From assembly GCA_016213345.1 (NCBI GenBank), contig JACRAO010000209.1, positions 1 through 9,499 on the forward strand: DNA of 9,499 nucleotides. The letters run 5' to 3'. The stretch is from Bdellovibrio sp. (GTDB lineage Bacteria; Bdellovibrionota; UBA1018). The position numbers and the translations under genes are program-made. Shown here in pieces: positions 1 through 6,418 of the stretch. The notes below the pieces were generated by a model. The model saw nothing but the letters and a program-made list of their open reading frames with translations. It did no database searches and had not been told where the DNA came from. The number at the start of each line of letters is the position of its first letter. The first letter of the stretch is position 1.

Positions 1-1256
1 GCTCGAATCATGAGCAGGTTAAAAATAATAGTTAAAACAACAGACAAGACACTCGAAATAACCGGGTACCTGGTATTTCCCATTGCGTAAAACACAGGAA
101 CCAAAGTCTTAACACACGAATATGCCGTTAACCCCACGGAATAGGCACACAGTGCATAAGCAGTATGACGGGTTGAGTCCGCAGAAAACATGCCGTACTG
201 ATAAATTAGTTCAACAATTGGATAGCTTAAAAAAATAAAAGCCATAGAACATGGCAGATTGATAGCAAAAACTCTTTTTAAGGTTTGATCTACTGTCTGA
301 GAAACGTTTGAGAAATTTTCGTTGACCCACTCTTGAGAAATCAATGGCAAACTTGCTAGTGCTAATGACACTCCAAAAATTCCTATTGGAAATTGCATGA
401 GTCTAAAAGCATAATTTAACCACGAAACCGCTCCTGCTTCCTGTGAGGTAGCTAAAATGCTATTTATTAAAAAATTAACTTGTGTTGCAGCTAACCCCAC
501 CATACCTGGCAACATCAGTAGAAGCATTTTTTTTAACGCAGGTTCTTGGTACCATACAAGATCCTGATCGGTTTTTGTTGACACTCGATAACCAGCTTTC
601 AATAGCGAAGGAAGCTGAGAAAAAGCTTGTACAAAACCACCAACCAAAACTCCAATAGCCATTCCTAAAATAGGAGGTAAATTAATTTTATTGAAAATCA
701 TTACCAGGGGAACCCCTACCAAAAGTGAAGTTAAATTAAAAAGCGCTGGAGCAAACGCAGGAATAAAAAAATATCCACAGGCATTTAAACTTCCCATAAA
801 AGCCGCAGCTAAAACAATGAGTGGAAAAAACGGAAAAATAACTTGCGTCATTTGTACGGTTAGTTCAAATTTTCCTGGGATTTTCTGATATGCACTTGCA
901 TATAACCACACAAGATCTTTTGAAAAGACAATCCCCAACAAAGCCAAAACACAAGTCAACACTACTAATAGTTTGATTACAAGGCTAGCAATTCTCCATG
1001 CTCTTTGCTCACCCTCTTTTGTCTTGACTTGAGTAAAAACCGGAACCAATGCAGTACTCATGGCTCCTTCAGCAAAAAGATCCCTTAGCAAATTAGGAAT
1101 TCTAAAAGCGATATTAAATGCATCCATTGCATGAGTGGCACCAAACAAAAATGCAAAAGCCTGTTCTCTGATTAATCCCAAAATACGACTAAAAAAAGTC
1201 GCTATCCCCATAACTCCTGCTGAACGAAGAATCCCCATCCCAGTTTCTTGATTCAT
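1..1256 (-). CDS. murJ: Lipid II flippase MurJ (MviN), C-terminus beyond window edge
   Basis: MurJ is the inner-membrane flippase that moves the peptidoglycan precursor lipid II to the periplasm. The reading frame has no stop from the ATG at 1254-1256 to the left edge, giving about 418 codons of a family usually near 510-550 residues, so the C-terminus is missing. Family hallmarks are clear from my translation: SRILGLIRE near residues 23-31, MDAFNIAFRIPNLLRDLFAEG near 44-64 and YAFRLMQFPIGIFGVSLA further on. The charged residues needed for flipping in E. coli MurJ (two Arg in helix 1, Asp39, Arg52, Arg270) have counterparts here: R24, R30, D45, R58 and the Arg of YAFRLMQ. The gene starts 5 bases after the stop of the preceding small gene, so it is probably cotranscribed and translationally coupled. 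No strong Shine-Dalgarno is seen; M7 is a possible alternative start. Confidence 0.96.
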   Translation of the reverse strand, partial: MNQETGMGILRSAGVMGIATFFSRILGLIREQAFAFLFGATHAMDAFNIAFRIPNLLRDLFAEGAMSTALVPVFTQVKTKEGEQRAWRIASLVIKLLVVLTCVLALLGIVFSKDLVWLYASAYQKIPGKFELTVQMTQVIFPFFPLIVLAAAFMGSLNACGYFFIPAFAPALFNLTSLLVGVPLVMIFNKINLPPILGMAIGVLVGGFVQAFSQLPSLLKAGYRVSTKTDQDLVWYQEPALKKMLLLMLPGMVGLAATQVNFLINSILATSQEAGAVSWLNYAFRLMQFPIGIFGVSLALASLPLISQEWVNENFSNVSQTVDQTLKRVFAINLPCSMAFIFLSYPIVELIYQYGMFSADSTRHTAYALCAYSVGLTAYSCVKTLVPVFYAMGNTRYPVISSVLSVVLTIIFNLLMIR

Positions 1257-1261
1257 AACAA

Positions 1262-1585
1262 CTAGGCTGTGCCACCTTGAATATTTGGGTCACCAGCAAA
1301 GGTGCGCGCAAGCCATTTATCTATGCCAGCATCCAATTTGGATCTAAATGGCGCAGCAAATAAACTCAAATTAGCGTTAACTACCACTAGGCCTTCTTCG
1401 CACGCTAATTCTGCCGTTAAAAGATGTGATTTAACATAAATCTTTTTTTCTTCCTGGTTTTTATCAATATTTATTTTGCCTAAAAAGATTTTTTTCAAAA
1501 AATCGTCAATGTCATGAGAAAGTTTCAAAAAAAGTTCTTCAGAACTCCGACCTGGAATCGATACATTTCTTGTATATTTTGGCAT
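1262..1585 (-). CDS. Polyhydroxyalkanoate-system-like small protein (PHA_gran_rgn family)
   Basis: This 107-residue protein resembles the PHA_gran_rgn family (polyhydroxyalkanoic acid system protein), small alpha/beta proteins named from PHA gene clusters but also found away from them. The layout fits: an N-terminal strand, a helix with spaced hydrophobics (SSEELFLKLSHDIDDFLKK, residues 14-32), two strands near 50-75, then an SLFAAPFRSKLDAGIDKWLA segment matching the family's leucine-rich 'LxxPFxxKIexxIxxxL' end. There is no signal peptide or membrane segment, so it is likely cytosolic. It sits 13 bases after the carboxylase-like gene and 5 bases before murJ, so it is an operon member. No PHA synthase or phasin is visible nearby, so a role in PHA granules should not be assumed. 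Family call is by motif pattern only. Confidence 0.7.
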   Translation of the reverse strand: MPKYTRNVSIPGRSSEELFLKLSHDIDDFLKKIFLGKINIDKNQEEKKIYVKSHLLTAELACEEGLVVVNANLSLFAAPFRSKLDAGIDKWLARTFAGDPNIQGGTA

Positions 1586-1598
1586 TCCTAAAACTTAT

Positions 1599-3542
1599 CT
1601 AATTTTTTGTAGTTTTTCTATCAAATTTTGTCACAAGACCTAATATTTCGCCCTGCTTAACATGACTTCCACGCTTTACAAGCCACTGCAAAACTTTCCC
1701 ACTAAACGGCAGGGCATGGGGCACTAAAATCTGATTGGACTCCAAAAATAGTAACGCCTGATGAGGTAACACGGTTGCTTGTTCTCTAAATAAAATCGAG
1801 TGCACCTGGCCTGTAGCTTGTGCAATTAACTCATATTTTATATCATTTACAGGTAAAGGTGACTCACATAGTTGTTTTATTTTTTTCACTAAAAAAAAAC
1901 GATCCCCAATTCTCACTTGCCATTGTTCTTTTTGAATTGGAAATGCACAAGCTTTGACCTTTAGATCAGACGTTAAACTAAGTTCTCCTAAAATACCTTT
2001 ACAACCTTTGTGACTAAAAATCAAAGGAGGGTTTTTCCATTTTAACACATCTTTTTGCACTTTGACTTTGATCCCACCTACCCACCAATTTTCTTCATGC
2101 CCATCACTTATAAAATCACACACACTAGCAAAGTGTTGTAATAAAAATGGCCCAGTTGGATAAACTATAGGAATAAACTCTTCGTCAACAAAACTTGTAT
2201 TATAGATTTCCTCTTGTACCCACGAATGACTTATTAATTGAAATAAATAATTTTCATTTGTCTGAAGCCCCCCAGAAATCCAAATTTCATCTAAAACTAT
2301 GGCAGCATATTGTAGTGCGCTTTTTCTATCTTGGGCAAAAACAAATAGACTTGCAATATTTCCATTTGTAAGAAAGCTTACTTCTTGATTGTTCTCATAT
2401 GGAGAATTAAAAATCGCTTTACCATTTGTAAAATCCCATTCTCTTTTTTTAGGTAGTTCAAAAATAAAACCAGGCTGTGGGAGTTGCCAAACCGGATTCT
2501 CTGCCAAAATATTAATACACAGTCCCACTTCACTCTTTATTTTAGAACAACAAGTCGGCAAATTATCCTGGCTTAACCCTAATGATATTAGTTGCAATGG
2601 TACAGCTTTGTAACCGCTAACTGATTCCCATAGGGGAAAGTTACGCGCCAGAGCTGCTTGTCCTCCAATAAAAAAAGTTTGAACTCCATCAGTTAAAAAA
2701 TCTAGTTGTCCTATACCTACATAATCTATTTCTGTTAATATTTTTTTTGTGTCATTTTCAAGCTTATTCTCCAAAATTGCGTCTAAAAAAGACATATGGC
2801 AAAACTCTACTAGTTTTCTAAAACGAGTCTGAAGCGTTGCGTCTATCTTGGGTAAAAAAATAATTTTTCCATCTTGAAACCTAACAAAGGGAACACTGAT
2901 ATATTTTGAGCTTTCTAAAAAAAGCTCTACAAAAAAGAAAGTTTCACCACTTTGTTGTTTCAGTTGTTCTAGCCAAAGTGGCAGATTCACTTCAAAATCT
3001 TTAAGATCTTTCAAAACAAAAAGGCCCTGAGTTAGTTGATTTTTTCCAGATTTCAAAACCAATGGCAATTCCCAATGTTTTTCTGTAATAAGTTTTTTTA
3101 ACTCGGATAAATTATACAGGGGGTCAAAATGTAAAACCAAATGTTGGATTTTCAGTCTCTCGGCTAAAAGCAGTAAGTGCAGTTGATTTTTAAAAATAGC
3201 CAAAATCTTAGCTGGTGGCAAAAAAGCATTTATTTTGAGTTCTTGTAAGACTTGAACAAGCTCTAGGCTACTTGACCATGTACTTACACAGGGGTGCACC
3301 CAAAAACTTATATTTTCGTGAGTTGAAGAGCCTATGAAAGCCAAGAAAAAACTTCTTAATTTTGAGATTATATCATGCTCAGAAGAATCAGGAAATTTGT
3401 GTTCTAAATCTTTTTCGTAAACAATTTCAAAACCTTCGTGACTAAGTTCTTTTGCAATATGCTCTGTGAGTGGTTCCTGGCCAAGCACCAGGACTTTTCT
3501 ACGACTTAAAATATATTGTCTTGCCAAATGTGGCAGTTCCAT
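1599..3542 (-). CDS. Degenerate biotin carboxylase/biotinyl-domain fusion (acyl-CoA carboxylase alpha-like pseudoenzyme)
   Basis: The 647 residues have the architecture of an acyl-CoA carboxylase alpha subunit (biotin carboxylase, linker, biotinyl domain; 3-methylcrotonyl-CoA carboxylase alpha is about this length). Aligned by eye to E. coli AccC, K118, K164, E206, Q238 and K243 match K116, K159, E201, Q233 and K238. The Gly-rich ATP loop is lost (KSGKNQLTQGL, 164-174). FIEMNTRIQVEHPV becomes FIGGQAALARNFPL (291-304), so E288, N290, R292, Q294 and E296 become G, Q, A, A and N. E276 becomes D281 and R338 becomes N344. A full-length biotinyl domain lies at about 570-638, but EAMKM is ESNQI (601-605), with Gln604 at the biotin lysine. 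Catalysis and biotinylation therefore look impossible, yet the frame is open throughout, which argues for a retained non-catalytic role. The start is firm: an in-frame TAA lies two codons upstream. A 56-base gap follows the HPt-like gene. Confidence 0.8.
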   Translation of the reverse strand: MELPHLARQYILSRRKVLVLGQEPLTEHIAKELSHEGFEIVYEKDLEHKFPDSSEHDIISKLRSFFLAFIGSSTHENISFWVHPCVSTWSSSLELVQVLQELKINAFLPPAKILAIFKNQLHLLLLAERLKIQHLVLHFDPLYNLSELKKLITEKHWELPLVLKSGKNQLTQGLFVLKDLKDFEVNLPLWLEQLKQQSGETFFFVELFLESSKYISVPFVRFQDGKIIFLPKIDATLQTRFRKLVEFCHMSFLDAILENKLENDTKKILTEIDYVGIGQLDFLTDGVQTFFIGGQAALARNFPLWESVSGYKAVPLQLISLGLSQDNLPTCCSKIKSEVGLCINILAENPVWQLPQPGFIFELPKKREWDFTNGKAIFNSPYENNQEVSFLTNGNIASLFVFAQDRKSALQYAAIVLDEIWISGGLQTNENYLFQLISHSWVQEEIYNTSFVDEEFIPIVYPTGPFLLQHFASVCDFISDGHEENWWVGGIKVKVQKDVLKWKNPPLIFSHKGCKGILGELSLTSDLKVKACAFPIQKEQWQVRIGDRFFLVKKIKQLCESPLPVNDIKYELIAQATGQVHSILFREQATVLPHQALLFLESNQILVPHALPFSGKVLQWLVKRGSHVKQGEILGLVTKFDRKTTKN

Positions 3543-3598
3543 GATTTATGAGTCATATCGCCTACGTGGCTACTATTCAAGGGGTTGAGAAAATAATA

Positions 3599-4057
3599 TC
3601 ACTTCCTATTAAGTAATTTTTCTATTTCCTTTTGATTCACCCTAGGTCTTGCCCCACCAAAAGCCTTCAACGTATCTTGCAACCTGTTCTTAAGTATGGC
3701 TTGTTCTTCAGAAGTTTCTGCGGTGTAATTTTCTAAAAGATACTTAACAGTAGTCAAAGCATCCCAAAGACTCCCAACGCATTTTCTAATTTGTGGTCTA
3801 GTTTTAGCTTGTATCCCCTTCAGCGAGATCTCTTCTCCCAAATATGCAATTTCTGCAATATGAGGCAGCCCGAGTTGTTCTGATGTTCCACGAATTGCAA
3901 ACATTTTTTCAGCAAAAACAGAAAAAAGATTTTTATTGCTTTCTAAATCATTTTCAATTTTTGTCAGTGTTTCTTCGGCGATATTGGCAAAATCACTCAA
4001 CTCTCTAATAAAATCCTGAATACCTTCATGTCTGTCATGTTCATTTTGTGAGTTCAT
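3599..4057 (-). CDS. HPt-like four-helix protein lacking the phosphoacceptor histidine
   Basis: This 152-residue, largely helical, soluble protein resembles a histidine phosphotransfer (HPt) domain. The key helix reads FAEKMFAIRGTSEQLGLPHIAEIA (residues 48-71). It aligns with the HPt pattern 'xxxHxLKGxAxxLGLxxLAxxA', with R56-G57 at the K-G position and G63-L64 at the conserved G-L. The phosphorylated His, three residues before R56, is Phe53, so it should not carry a phosphoryl group. The other histidines (8, 10, 66) are not at the acceptor site. The C-terminus is basic (about residues 137-152). Its ATG overlaps the receiver gene's TGA (ATGA), so the two are translationally coupled and probably act together. 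It may bind the receiver as a non-phosphorylatable partner. The HPt call is by motif; another four-helix family remains possible. Confidence 0.65.
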   Translation of the reverse strand: MNSQNEHDRHEGIQDFIRELSDFANIAEETLTKIENDLESNKNLFSVFAEKMFAIRGTSEQLGLPHIAEIAYLGEEISLKGIQAKTRPQIRKCVGSLWDALTTVKYLLENYTAETSEEQAILKNRLQDTLKAFGGARPRVNQKEIEKLLNRK

Positions 4058-4449
4058 GTAAACACCCGTTTCTTTAATAACGCGCCATGCACTTTAGATT
4101 GAACTTGCATTGCTGTTAAAGGCTTTAATAAATACTCATCCACCCCGGAAGTTACAGCCTCCACAACTTTATCAATTGTACTTTCTGCTGTTACCATCAC
4201 AAAAGCCGTCTCTTTGTGTATGGGATGGGCACGAATATGTTTTAAAAGATCAAGTCCATCTGTTGGAAACATATGCCAATCTGATAAAATTAGTTGAATT
4301 TTTTCTAATTCCATCAGTTTTTTTACTTCTTCTCCATTTGCGCAAAGCAAAATCTTTTTGAATCCAAACAATCTTAGCAACTCCTTGATCTGAATTCTCA
4401 TCGTATTAACATCATCTGCAACTATAATTGATATGTCTTCTTTTCTCAT
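4054..4449 (-). CDS. Stand-alone CheY-like response regulator receiver
   Basis: A single receiver domain of 131 residues with no output domain. All functional positions are present: acidic pair D12-D13 (VADDVNTMR), phosphoacceptor D57 in LILSDWHMFPTDGLDLL, T88-A89 in MVTAES, and K109-P110 in LLKPLT. It should therefore be phosphorylatable and dephosphorylatable in the normal way and act by protein-protein contact, as CheY does on the flagellar switch. No kinase or flagellar gene is in the window, so its target is unknown. The ATG at 4447-4449 has AGGG seven bases upstream as a modest ribosome-binding site. It is the first gene of a minus-strand block that continues with the HPt-like gene (ATGA overlap) and probably to murJ. 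Confidence 0.93.
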   Translation of the reverse strand: MRKEDISIIVADDVNTMRIQIKELLRLFGFKKILLCANGEEVKKLMELEKIQLILSDWHMFPTDGLDLLKHIRAHPIHKETAFVMVTAESTIDKVVEAVTSGVDEYLLKPLTAMQVQSKVHGALLKKRVFT

Positions 4450-4478
4450 AATGACCCTGTCTCTTGATCTACAAACTA

Positions 4479-4484
4479 TATAAT
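4479..4484 (+). promoter_or_regulatory. Putative -10 box for elbB in the divergent intergenic region
   Basis: The 111-base gap 4450-4560 separates the divergent receiver gene and elbB. A perfect TATAAT lies at 4479-4484 on the plus strand, about 76 bases before the elbB start; no good -35 hexamer sits 16-18 bases upstream. On the minus strand TATAGT overlaps the same AT-rich patch and could serve the receiver gene, again with a poor -35. A 5-base inverted repeat (TTAGT...ACTAA) lies between about 4499 and 4520. Because the region is very AT-rich, these matches are only suggestive. Confidence 0.35.
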
Positions 4485-4547
4485 GTTAAAAAATATATTA
4501 GTTATCTGAGGAGTACTAAGTATTTTAACAAATTTTTTAATAAGATC

Positions 4548-4554
4548 AAAGGAG
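4548..4554 (+). promoter_or_regulatory. Ribosome-binding site of elbB
   Basis: AAAGGAG lies six bases before the ATG at 4561, a strong Shine-Dalgarno at good spacing. It fixes the elbB start. Confidence 0.85.
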
Positions 4555-4560
4555 TTATTT

Positions 4561-5229
4561 ATGAGTAAACCAAGCAAAATATCAGTTGTTCTCTGTGGTT
4601 CGGGCTTTAAAGACGGGAGTGAAATTAGAGAATCCGTAGCCGCTTTATGGGCATTAAGCAATAAAAATATTGCATTTCAGTGCTTTGCCCCTGACGCACC
4701 ACAAGCAGATGTTATTAACTGCTATACACAAAAAACAGATCCACAAACTCGAAATATGCTTATAGAAGCTGCCCGCATAGCCCGTGGAGATATTAAGCCA
4801 TTAAATCAACTCAATCATGATGAATTTCAAGGCATTGTTATTCCGGGTGGTTTTGGAGTAGCAAAAAATCTTTGCTCTTTTGCAAAAGAAGGCTCAAAAG
4901 GCTCAGTGAGACCAGATCTTCAAAAAATATTAGAAGAATTTCATTATCAAAAAAAACCAATTGGTGCCATTTGCATTGCCCCTGCTCTAATAGCATTAGC
5001 ATTTAAAAATAAACATTTTTGTTTAACGGTGGGAAAAACCTGCGAAGTCAGTCAAGAAATTGAACGCTTAGGACATAAACACAAAGAATGTGCCACAGAG
5101 AGCTGCATTGTGGATGCACAAAACAAAATAGTTACAACGCCTGCTTATATGGATGATAACGCAAGCCTTGCACAGGTTTTTCAAGGAATCGAAAAGTTAG
5201 TAGCAGAAGTAATAAATTTAACGCTTTGA
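4561..5229 (+). CDS. elbB: ElbB-like DJ-1/PfpI superfamily protein (glyoxalase-type)
   Basis: This 222-residue protein matches ElbB (E. coli 217 residues), a DJ-1/PfpI class I amidotransferase-like protein reported as a glyoxalase in vitro and historically linked to isoprenoid biosynthesis; its physiological role is unsettled. Signature stretches are VVLCGSGFKDGSEIRESV (9-26) with the nucleophile-assisting Glu21 or Glu24 region, ARGDIKPL (74-81), VIPGGFGVAKNL (93-104), the nucleophilic elbow GAICIAPAL with Cys138, and TTPAYMD (192-198). It has no signal peptide and should be cytosolic. The start is set by a strong Shine-Dalgarno. It is the only plus-strand gene in the window, and its last 12 bases overlap the end of the convergent rpsI gene. 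Confidence 0.93.
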   Translation: MSKPSKISVVLCGSGFKDGSEIRESVAALWALSNKNIAFQCFAPDAPQADVINCYTQKTDPQTRNMLIEAARIARGDIKPLNQLNHDEFQGIVIPGGFGVAKNLCSFAKEGSKGSVRPDLQKILEEFHYQKKPIGAICIAPALIALAFKNKHFCLTVGKTCEVSQEIERLGHKHKECATESCIVDAQNKIVTTPAYMDDNASLAQVFQGIEKLVAEVINLTL

Positions 5230-5616
5230 GTATTGGTATCTCTTACGCGCGCCGGATCTTCCATATTTTTTGCGTTCAACTTCTCTTGCGTCTCGTGTGA
5301 TATGACCAGCTTTTTTAAGCACGGGTCTGAAAGAAGGATCAACTTTGAGCAAAGCCTTGGTTATGCCATGTTTCACTGCTCCAGCCTGGCCAGAAATCCC
5401 TCCGCCCTGTACATTAATATAAATATCATAAGTTCCGACGTTTGAAGTCAGCTCAAGAGGCTGCATAATCAGCATCCTAGAAGTAGCTCTTGGAAAATAA
5501 TCCTCAAATGTCCGATTGTTAATTCGGATAATGCCAGTTTCTGTAAGCCTTGGCCTTAAATAAACTCTGGCAATTGCGTTTTTTCGTTTTCCTACTTGAT
5601 GGTATTGTTTTTCCAT
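5218..5616 (-). CDS. rpsI: 30S ribosomal protein S9
   Basis: S9 is a small-subunit protein whose C-terminal tail reaches the decoding region near the P-site tRNA. The 132-residue product has the normal length and signatures: GKRKNAIARVYLRP (9-22), DIYINVQGGGISGQAGAVKHGI (64-85), RDAREVERKKYGRSGARKRYQYSKR at the C-terminus, ending in the invariant basic -SKR tail that contacts P-site tRNA. It follows rplM by 30 bases, the usual L13-S9 operon order, with its own Shine-Dalgarno. The coding 3' end overlaps elbB from the other strand by 12 bases, so there is no room for a terminator between them. Confidence 0.99.
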   Translation of the reverse strand: MEKQYHQVGKRKNAIARVYLRPRLTETGIIRINNRTFEDYFPRATSRMLIMQPLELTSNVGTYDIYINVQGGGISGQAGAVKHGITKALLKVDPSFRPVLKKAGHITRDAREVERKKYGRSGARKRYQYSKR

Positions 5617-5627
5617 TAAGACTCTGA

Positions 5628-5634
5628 CTCCTTT
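5628..5634 (-). promoter_or_regulatory. Ribosome-binding site of rpsI
   Basis: AAAGGAG on the minus strand in the rplM-rpsI gap, 11 bases before the ATG at 5614-5616. The spacing is a little long, but the match is strong and it supports the rpsI start. Confidence 0.75.
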
Positions 5635-5646
5635 ACATCTCTTCTG

Positions 5647-6165
5647 TTACATCTCTTTTGTATTTTCCTTTGGTGTTTTTAGCACAGTTTTTCTAACTGC
5701 CGCAAAAGGAAGTGCTTGTGGGTTTTGAGCAATATGCGGGTGGTCACCGCCTTTGTAAATTTTTAGTTTATTCATCTGATGTCGCGCCAGTGAAGACTTA
5801 CTCGTCATACCCCAAACAGCCCGACGCAGGATTTCCTCTGGCTTTCTTTTAAGCAATTCTTCTGCAGTTTTAATTTTTAATCCACTGATATACCCAGAAT
5901 GGTTATAATAGAGCTTTTGCTTCCACTTATTACGGGTAAAAACAACTTTTTCTGAATTCACTACAACAACGAAATCCCCCGTATCTACATGAGAAGTCAC
6001 TGTAGCCTTGTGTTTTCCAGTAATTACCCTTGCCAAAATAGTAGCTAGTCTTCCAACTACCTGATCTTTTGCGTCAACTAAGTACCATTTTGGGGCTCTT
6101 GGCCCTTTTTGTTCAAATAAGTGTGGCAACGTTTGTTTTGCTTGGTATGTTTTTTGCTGGAACAT
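5647..6165 (-). CDS. rplM: 50S ribosomal protein L13
   Basis: L13 is an early-assembling large-subunit protein. The core is unmistakable: WYLVDAKDQVVGRLAT, GKHKATVTSHVDTGDFVVVVNSEKV, YYNHSGYISGLK, RAVWGMTSKSSLARHQMNKLKIYKGGDHPH and QNPQALPF. I chose the ATG at 6163-6165, giving 172 residues. The frame stays open to a TTG at 6202-6204, but those 13 extra residues are hydrophobic and unlike L13, and that TTG lies in a -35-like TTGACT. Even from the ATG the N-terminus is about 20 residues longer than E. coli L13 (142 residues), because of a segment (about 10-24) before WYLVDA, and the C-terminus carries a basic tail of about 18 residues. No clear Shine-Dalgarno precedes the ATG, unusual for such a highly expressed gene. 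Cotranscribed with rpsI. Confidence 0.97.
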   Translation of the reverse strand: MFQQKTYQAKQTLPHLFEQKGPRAPKWYLVDAKDQVVGRLATILARVITGKHKATVTSHVDTGDFVVVVNSEKVVFTRNKWKQKLYYNHSGYISGLKIKTAEELLKRKPEEILRRAVWGMTSKSSLARHQMNKLKIYKGGDHPHIAQNPQALPFAAVRKTVLKTPKENTKEM

Positions 6166-6215
6166 AAGAACTATGAGATAACAAGAACATAAAGCAAAAG
6201 TCAACTATATTATTG

Positions 6216-6245
6216 ATTAAATCGTAATGGGTATAAGAATTACAA
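6216..6245 (-). promoter_or_regulatory. Putative sigma70-type promoter for rplM-rpsI
   Basis: Reading the minus strand, TTGTAA (6240-6245) and TTTAAT (6216-6221) are separated by 18 bases, matching the -35 at 4 of 6 and the -10 at 5 of 6 positions. Transcription would start near 6209, leaving a leader of about 45 bases. Other partial boxes are TTGACA at 6296-6301, without a good -10, and TTGACT at 6199-6204 followed 18 bases later by TATCTC, which would give an almost leaderless L13 message. The remaining gap, 6246-6394, shows nothing else recognisable. Confidence 0.4.
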
Positions 6246-6389
6246 GACCAAAATAATCACTCTACAGCGGATCAGAACAAAAACATGAGTCTTACTGTCA
6301 AAACAAACTTATTAAAAAGCCAAAACATGAAACTACGTACTCCACTTTTTTGAACCTAATTTTGCAATGACTTGTAAAAATCGGATAAA

Positions 6390-6418
6390 GTCCCTTATTG
6401 TTGTCCCTTAATGTCCCT
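6390..6418 (+). repeat. Three short direct repeats at the fic 3' end
   Basis: GTCCCT occurs at 6390-6395, 6403-6408 and 6413-6418, two copies as GTCCCTTA. The set spans the fic stop codon and encodes its last few residues. It may be chance, slippage or a trace of recombination at the end of the fic segment. No hairpin with a T-tract able to act as a convincing fic terminator was found here. Confidence 0.5.

Noticed and set aside
691..888. Plus-strand 65-residue open frame
   Set aside because: It lies antisense within murJ, whose family motifs run through this region; no ribosome-binding site or domain is seen.
1599..1690. Carboxylase-like protein ending in half a biotinyl domain
   Set aside because: At first the final GSHVKQGEILGLV seemed to be the first half of a truncated domain. 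Aligning from residue 570 gives both halves at full length, with ESNQI at the hinge, so the domain is complete but lacks the biotin lysine.
4476..4661. Minus-strand 61-residue open frame across the elbB start
   Set aside because: It is antisense to the elbB 5' end and its promoter region, and has no recognisable features.
6166..6204. TTG start for L13 at 6204
   Set aside because: The 13 added residues are hydrophobic and unlike any L13 N-terminus, and the TTG has no Shine-Dalgarno; the ATG at 6165 was preferred.
6205..6394. tRNA-like fragment upstream of rplM
   Set aside because: GTAGAG and CTTGTAA on the minus strand recall tRNA pieces, but the order is wrong and no acceptor or T-arm pairing could be drawn.
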